From Flavobacterium sedimenticola (lineage in GTDB: Bacteria; Bacteroidota; Bacteroidia; Flavobacteriales; Flavobacteriaceae): a DNA stretch of 64,000 bases. Below the pieces are notes generated by a model. It was given only the letters and a program-made list of their open reading frames with translations. It ran no database searches and had not been told where the DNA came from. The stretch is taken from NCBI RefSeq assembly GCF_030053345.1, contig NZ_JASGBP010000001.1, positions 806,001 to 870,000 on the forward strand, written 5' to 3'. Each line of letters opens with the position of its first letter. Positions within the stretch are counted from its first letter, which is position 1. The translations under genes were made by a program, and so were the position numbers. Below are positions 60,608 to 64,000 of this stretch, in pieces.

Positions 60608-61342
60608 TTATTTTTTTGTGGCGGTGTAAATAGTGGCTGCTCCAAAAGTTTGCGGCATTGCTTTACACTCTATAAACGAAATTTTTCGCAAAATATTGTT
60701 TAAGGTTTCTCCGTATGGAAAATTGGCCGCCGATTCCGATAAATAACCATAGGCATTATTGTCTTTGGAAAAGAGTTTACCGATTAACGGCAAAATGAAT
60801 TTTGTGTAAAAAGCATAGCCTTGTTTAAACGGAAATTTTGTGGGAACCGAAGTCTCTAAAATCACAAAAATGCCGCCCGGTTTTAAAACACGGTAAATTT
60901 CTGCCAATCCTTTTTCCAACGTTTCAAAATTTCGAATGCCGAAAGAAACCGTAATGGCATCAAAATGGTTGTCGGGATACGGAATGTTCTCACTGTCACC
61001 TACCACCATTTCAATTTTATCGGTTAGATTTTTATTCAGAATTTTTTTCTTGCCTACTTCGAGCATGCCCACCGAAAGGTCTAACCCGATAATTTTTTGG
61101 GCGGCTGTGGCTTCCGCCATCATAATGGCTAAGTCACCGGTTCCCGTGGCAATATCAAGAGCGGTTTTGGGGTTTTGTGCTTTGACTAAGGCAATCACTT
61201 TTTTACGCCATTTTACATCAATACCCAATGAAATCACCCGGTTTAAACCGTCGTAATTTCCCGAAATGGTATCAAACATCTGGGTTACCTGTTCTTTTTT
61301 TCCCAAATCAGATTCTTTATACGGCGTAATTTGCTTTGACAT
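60608..61342 (-). CDS. menG: Demethylmenaquinone methyltransferase
   Basis: 244 aa from the ATG at 61342 (MSKQITPYKESDLGKKEQV); a TTG six codons upstream is less likely. UbiE/MenG motifs: VTQMFDTISGNYDGLNRVIS, SAM-binding ALDIATGTGDLAI, DAITVSFGIRNF and YRVLKPGGIFVILE. It makes the last methylation of menaquinone synthesis. Bacteroidota use menaquinone only, so menG is preferred over ubiE as a name. Confidence 0.95.
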   Translation of the reverse strand: MSKQITPYKESDLGKKEQVTQMFDTISGNYDGLNRVISLGIDVKWRKKVIALVKAQNPKTALDIATGTGDLAIMMAEATAAQKIIGLDLSVGMLEVGKKKILNKNLTDKIEMVVGDSENIPYPDNHFDAITVSFGIRNFETLEKGLAEIYRVLKPGGIFVILETSVPTKFPFKQGYAFYTKFILPLIGKLFSKDNNAYGYLSESAANFPYGETLNNILRKISFIECKAMPQTFGAATIYTATKK

Positions 61343-61458
61343 TAGTGCAATTTTCTGCAAATATAAGTCAATATCATACAGAGTTGCAAAGTTTTGAAAA
61401 TAGTATGCCTTTCGTGAAGCATAGCTTTAACGGTTGGATTTCACACTTTGCCGTTTGT

Positions 61459-61941
61459 TTACTTTCTGATAAAGGTTTGAAAGGTAAAATCGTATAGGTG
61501 TTTGTCGTCTTTGGGATGAAATTCTTCCGATACCAATTTCCATTCGTTGGAATCAATTTCGGGGAAAAAAGTATCGGCTTCAAAGGCGTGATGCACTCGG
61601 GTAATATCGATTTTATCGACTATGGAAATAGCTTGATGGTATATTTGACCGCCGCCAATAACAAACACTTCTTCTGTTTTCGGACAAGCGGCAATCGCTT
61701 TTTCCAACGAGTCGACCACAATACAACCCTCAGGATGGTAATTAGGCTGACGTGAAATGATAACGTGTGTTCGGTTGGGCAACGGTTTGGGGAAACTCTC
61801 AAACGTTTTGCGTCCCATAATAATGTAGTGTCCTGATGTTAGGGCTTTAAATCTTTTGAAATCATCAGGTAAATGCCATAACAACTGATTGTTTTTTCCC
61901 AGAGCATTGTTTTCTGCCGCAGCGGCTATGAGCGTTATCAT
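61459..61941 (-). CDS. folA: Dihydrofolate reductase
   Basis: 160 aa. ITLIAAAAENNALGKNNQLL, WHLPDDFKRFKALT with the substrate-binding Asp, IIMGRKTFESFPKPLPNRTH and EVFVIGGGQIYHQAI are the standard DHFR segments. It regenerates tetrahydrofolate, completing the cycle with thyA 1 kb away. The start overlaps the 2TM protein gene by 4 bp. Confidence 0.96.
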   Translation of the reverse strand: MITLIAAAAENNALGKNNQLLWHLPDDFKRFKALTSGHYIIMGRKTFESFPKPLPNRTHVIISRQPNYHPEGCIVVDSLEKAIAACPKTEEVFVIGGGQIYHQAISIVDKIDITRVHHAFEADTFFPEIDSNEWKLVSEEFHPKDDKHLYDFTFQTFIRK

Positions 61942-62276
61942 GGTTCCAATGATTTTGAATTTTCTAAATCATTTTTCAATTGCTCTATTTTTTTGGTTTG
62001 CTTGAGCATTAATTTATCTATTTGTGCTCTTTCCCAGTTTTTGTTCATAAAACTATCGGTAATCAATACTTTGATGCAATGGAATATAAAAATGAATAAC
62101 CAAATCGTAGCGGCCCAAATCCACCAATTGATTTCATCGTGATAGGACAACCAATGATTGGCTACAAATAAAAAAATACTACCGACAAAGAAGATAATGA
62201 AATGAATAAACAAATGTTTTTTTTGTTTGATTCGATTTCTGGCATATTCGTACAATTCGTGTTGGTTAGGTTCCAT
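61938..62276 (-). CDS. 2TM-domain membrane protein
   Basis: 112 aa with two membrane helices (about 23-43 and 52-73), the second containing WWIWAATIWLFIFIFHCIKV, and a charged C-terminal coiled segment (MLKQTKKIEQLKNDLEN). This is the Bacteroidota 2TM domain, of unknown function. It is translationally coupled to folA, a pairing with no known logic. Confidence 0.82.
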   Translation of the reverse strand: MEPNQHELYEYARNRIKQKKHLFIHFIIFFVGSIFLFVANHWLSYHDEINWWIWAATIWLFIFIFHCIKVLITDSFMNKNWERAQIDKLMLKQTKKIEQLKNDLENSKSLEP

Positions 62277-62514
62277 AAAGCGAAATTTGTGGCTTAAAGG
62301 TAAAATTTATTTTTAAATTGATAAAATTCCTTTTTGGGATAATGCAGTACGAAACCGTTTTCTTAATTGGGAGTATAAAATTAAATGGGTGTTAAATTGT
62401 AAATCTTCTTCGAAAAGGGTGCTGATTTTAGCAATCTCGTAAAAGTTATTCGCCTTGTAAAAGATAAAAAAAAATGACTTTACTTTGTTGCAGTAATCTA
62501 TAAATGAATTAGTT

Positions 62515-62811
62515 ATGGCGATTAAGAAACAAGTTATAAAAACAAAACCGGTTGTTAAAGTTACGTTTTCAATCGAAGCAAAAGAGGCAAATACGGCTGC
62601 CGTAATTGGCGATTTTAACAACTGGAATCCGGCGGAAGGCGCATTGGCTAAATTAAAAAACGGCACTTTCAAAGCGACTTTTGATTTGCCTAAAGACAAC
62701 TCTTTTGAGTTTAAATATTTAGTGGATGGTTCGTATGTGAACGATCCGGAGGCCGACCGTTATGCCTATAACGAGTTTGCCGGTTCAGAAAATAGTGTGG
62801 TTACACTATAG
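62515..62811 (+). CDS. CBM48/isoamylase early-set domain protein
   Basis: 98 aa, a single glycogen-binding-like immunoglobulin fold: VKVTFSIEAKEANTAAVIGD, then FNNWNPAEGALAKL and FEFKYLVDGSYVNDPEAD. No enzyme domain is attached. Stand-alone proteins of this kind are common in Bacteroidota; alpha-glucan binding is likely by family but unproven. Confidence 0.87.
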   Translation: MAIKKQVIKTKPVVKVTFSIEAKEANTAAVIGDFNNWNPAEGALAKLKNGTFKATFDLPKDNSFEFKYLVDGSYVNDPEADRYAYNEFAGSENSVVTL

Positions 62812-62829
62812 GTTTTAGTTTTGGTTAGA

Positions 62830-62862
62830 AAAAACGCCTTGAGTATTCAAGGCGTTTTTTAT
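62830..62862. terminator. Bidirectional terminator before thyA
   Basis: AAAAACGCCTTGA and TCAAGGCGTTTTT form a 13-bp stem around GTATT, between converging genes. Confidence 0.9.
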
Positions 62863-62863
62863 T

Positions 62864-63688
62864 TTATACTGCAACCGCTCCTTTAATATGCGGATGCGGA
62901 TCGTAATCTACCAAAGTGAAATCCTCAAACGTAAAGTCGAATATATTTTTCACATTTGGATTCAAGATCATTTTTGGAAGCGGTCTAGGCTCGCGCGACA
63001 ATTGCAATGCCACTTGTTCGAAATGGTTGTTGTAAATGTGTGCGTCGCCAAACGTATGAATGAATTCGCCCACTTGCAAATCACAAACCTGCGCAATCAT
63101 CATGGTAAACAAAGCATACGAGGCAATGTTAAACGGAACGCCTAAGAAAATGTCAGCACTTCTTTGGTACAGTTGACACGACAGTTTTCCGTCGGCCACA
63201 TAAAACTGAAAGAAGGCATGACACGGCGGTAAAGCCGCTTTTCCGTTGGCTACATTTTCGGCAAACGATTTGGAAGTGTCCGGTAAAACCGAAGGATTCC
63301 AAGCCGAAACCAACATGCGTCGGCTGTTGGGATTGGTCTTTAAGGTTTCAATCAGTTCCGAGATTTGGTCAATTTCTTCGCTGTTCCAGTTGCGCCATTG
63401 GTGGCCGTATACCGGTCCCAAATCGCCGTTCTCATCGGCCCATTCGTCCCAAATTCGTACGCCGTTTTCTTTTAAATAACCAATGTTGGTGTCTCCTTTT
63501 AAAAACCAAAGCAATTCGTAAATAATCGATTTTAAATGCAGTTTTTTGGTGGTTACCATGGGGAAGCCTTCGCTTAAATCAAATCGCATTTGGTAGCCGA
63601 ACACACTTTTGGTTCCGGTTCCGGTTCGGTCCCCTTTTTGACAACCGTTTTCTAAAACGTGTCGCATTAAATCGTGGTATTGCTTCAT
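62864..63688 (-). CDS. thyA: Thymidylate synthase
   Basis: 274 aa. [20 protein letters not shown] near the start, catalytic [13 protein letters not shown] (nucleophile Cys), [20 protein letters not shown] and [10 protein letters not shown] are diagnostic of ThyA. It converts dUMP to dTMP with methylene-tetrahydrofolate and yields dihydrofolate for the nearby folA. Confidence 0.97.
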   Translation of the reverse strand: MKQYHDLMRHVLENGCQKGDRTGTGTKSVFGYQMRFDLSEGFPMVTTKKLHLKSIIYELLWFLKGDTNIGYLKENGVRIWDEWADENGDLGPVYGHQWRNWNSEEIDQISELIETLKTNPNSRRMLVSAWNPSVLPDTSKSFAENVANGKAALPPCHAFFQFYVADGKLSCQLYQRSADIFLGVPFNIASYALFTMMIAQVCDLQVGEFIHTFGDAHIYNNHFEQVALQLSREPRPLPKMILNPNVKNIFDFTFEDFTLVDYDPHPHIKGAVAV

Positions 63689-63696
63689 TGGGTTGT

Positions 63697-63756
63697 AAGT
63701 TTTATGTTGTAAGTTCTAGGTTTTAAATTGTTTAACATACAACTTATAACCTAGAA
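63697..63756. repeat. TTGTAAGTT words with an inverted copy upstream of thyA
   Basis: GTTGTAAGTT occurs twice, then TTCTAGGTT (63714-63722) faces AACCTAGAA (63748-63756), followed by a T run. The inverted copy also contains the complement of the GTTGTAAGTT word in altered form. Confidence 0.55.
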
Positions 63757-63761
63757 TTTTT

Positions 63762-64000
63762 TTACGATTCGCGTTTGGAAATTTCGTCTCTTATTTTCGC
63801 TGCTTTTTCGTAATCTTCGTCCTGAACGGCTTTTTCCAAAGCGTCGTGGAGTTCGGAAAGACTCATGCTTACATAGGTGTCTCCGGCCTTGCCTTCGCTA
63901 TCCAAACCAAAGGTTTCGGGTGTGGAAAGTACGCCTTCGTCATCGTCGTTGGTATCAGTTTCCGTCGGACTCGGATTCAAATAAATGCCGGCTTTGTCCA
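63762..64000 (-). CDS. Bifunctional nuclease family protein, C-terminal part with UVR motif (5' end outside window)
   Basis: The frame runs off the right edge: residues DKAGIYLNPSP precede the first possible in-window start, so only the C-terminal ~79 residues are seen. An acidic linker (TNDDDEG) leads to a UvrB/UvrC-type motif LHDALEKAVQDEDYEKAAKI followed by RDEISKRES. In Bacteroidota, DUF151 bifunctional nucleases end this way, and the KAGIYL segment fits the end of that domain. Assignment rests on this tail only. Confidence 0.7.
   Translation of the reverse strand, partial: DKAGIYLNPSPTETDTNDDDEGVLSTPETFGLDSEGKAGDTYVSMSLSELHDALEKAVQDEDYEKAAKIRDEISKRES

Noticed and set aside
62313..62699. 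128-codon frame on the minus strand opposite the CBM48 gene
   Set aside because: Overlaps a well-supported gene in antisense and has no recognisable features.

Overview
The window is a chromosomal segment of a Bacteroidota bacterium, most likely Flavobacterium or a close relative in Flavobacteriaceae. The evidence is a type IX secretion sorting domain, a PorT-type T9SS barrel next to a menaquinone methyltransferase, a GYDIA-type GHMP kinase beside class II HMG-CoA reductase, TamL and an LptC lipoprotein. Many genes also have the Bacteroidota sigma-type -7 box TAnnTTTG upstream and no clear Shine-Dalgarno sequence.

Left core (1-13,480): the tail of a secreted alpha-amylase-like protein; an AsmA-family protein; HMG-CoA reductase plus a GHMP kinase (mevalonate pathway); then a leftward block of ppiD, a CNNM/CBS/CorC membrane protein, a small membrane protein, lptC, a TPR-like exported protein, an outer-membrane protein and coaX.

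Island (about 13,542-30,089): tRNA-Phe (GAA) at 13,481-13,553 is the integration site of a ~16.5 kb AT-rich element. It is bounded by a 15-bp direct repeat of the tRNA 3' end (13,542-13,556 and 30,075-30,089). The right end carries a tyrosine recombinase, an unknown protein, two excisionase-like HTH proteins and a VirE_N/DUF3987 primase-helicase-like protein. The middle holds a leftward six-gene operon: a fused double D12-class adenine methyltransferase, an unknown 262-aa protein, a McrB-like AAA+ NTPase, a LlaJI/McrC-like PD-(D/E)XK nuclease, a PD-(D/E)XK+DUF5655 protein and a secreted SNase-like nuclease. The first four match the gene order I recall for the lactococcal LlaI restriction system. 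The left part holds a papain-like Cys/His/Asp protein with a 61-aa partner, a conserved Bacteroidota protein of unknown function, another SNase-like protein, and 1.1 kb of non-coding DNA packed with large nested inverted repeats and six copies of GCGTTGG. No relaxase gene is visible.

Right core (30,090-64,000): a DPP-IV-like peptidase with three tandem POT peptide transporters (peptide uptake); a thioredoxin-like protein; comEC; an NlpC/P60 lipoprotein; lpxB; surE; a tail-specific protease; the rod-shape cluster rodA-mrdA-mreD-mreC-mreB; purH; a MacB-like permease; accD without its zinc ribbon; fbaA; tamL; an rRNA/tRNA methyltransferase; porT; ubiE/menG; folA with a 2TM protein; a CBM48-domain protein; thyA; and the C-terminus of a bifunctional nuclease running off the right edge. 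The most unusual material is in the island: the LlaI-like restriction operon with extra nucleases, the papain-like pair, the structured non-coding block, and a 9-bp repeat array that recurs at two places in the element.
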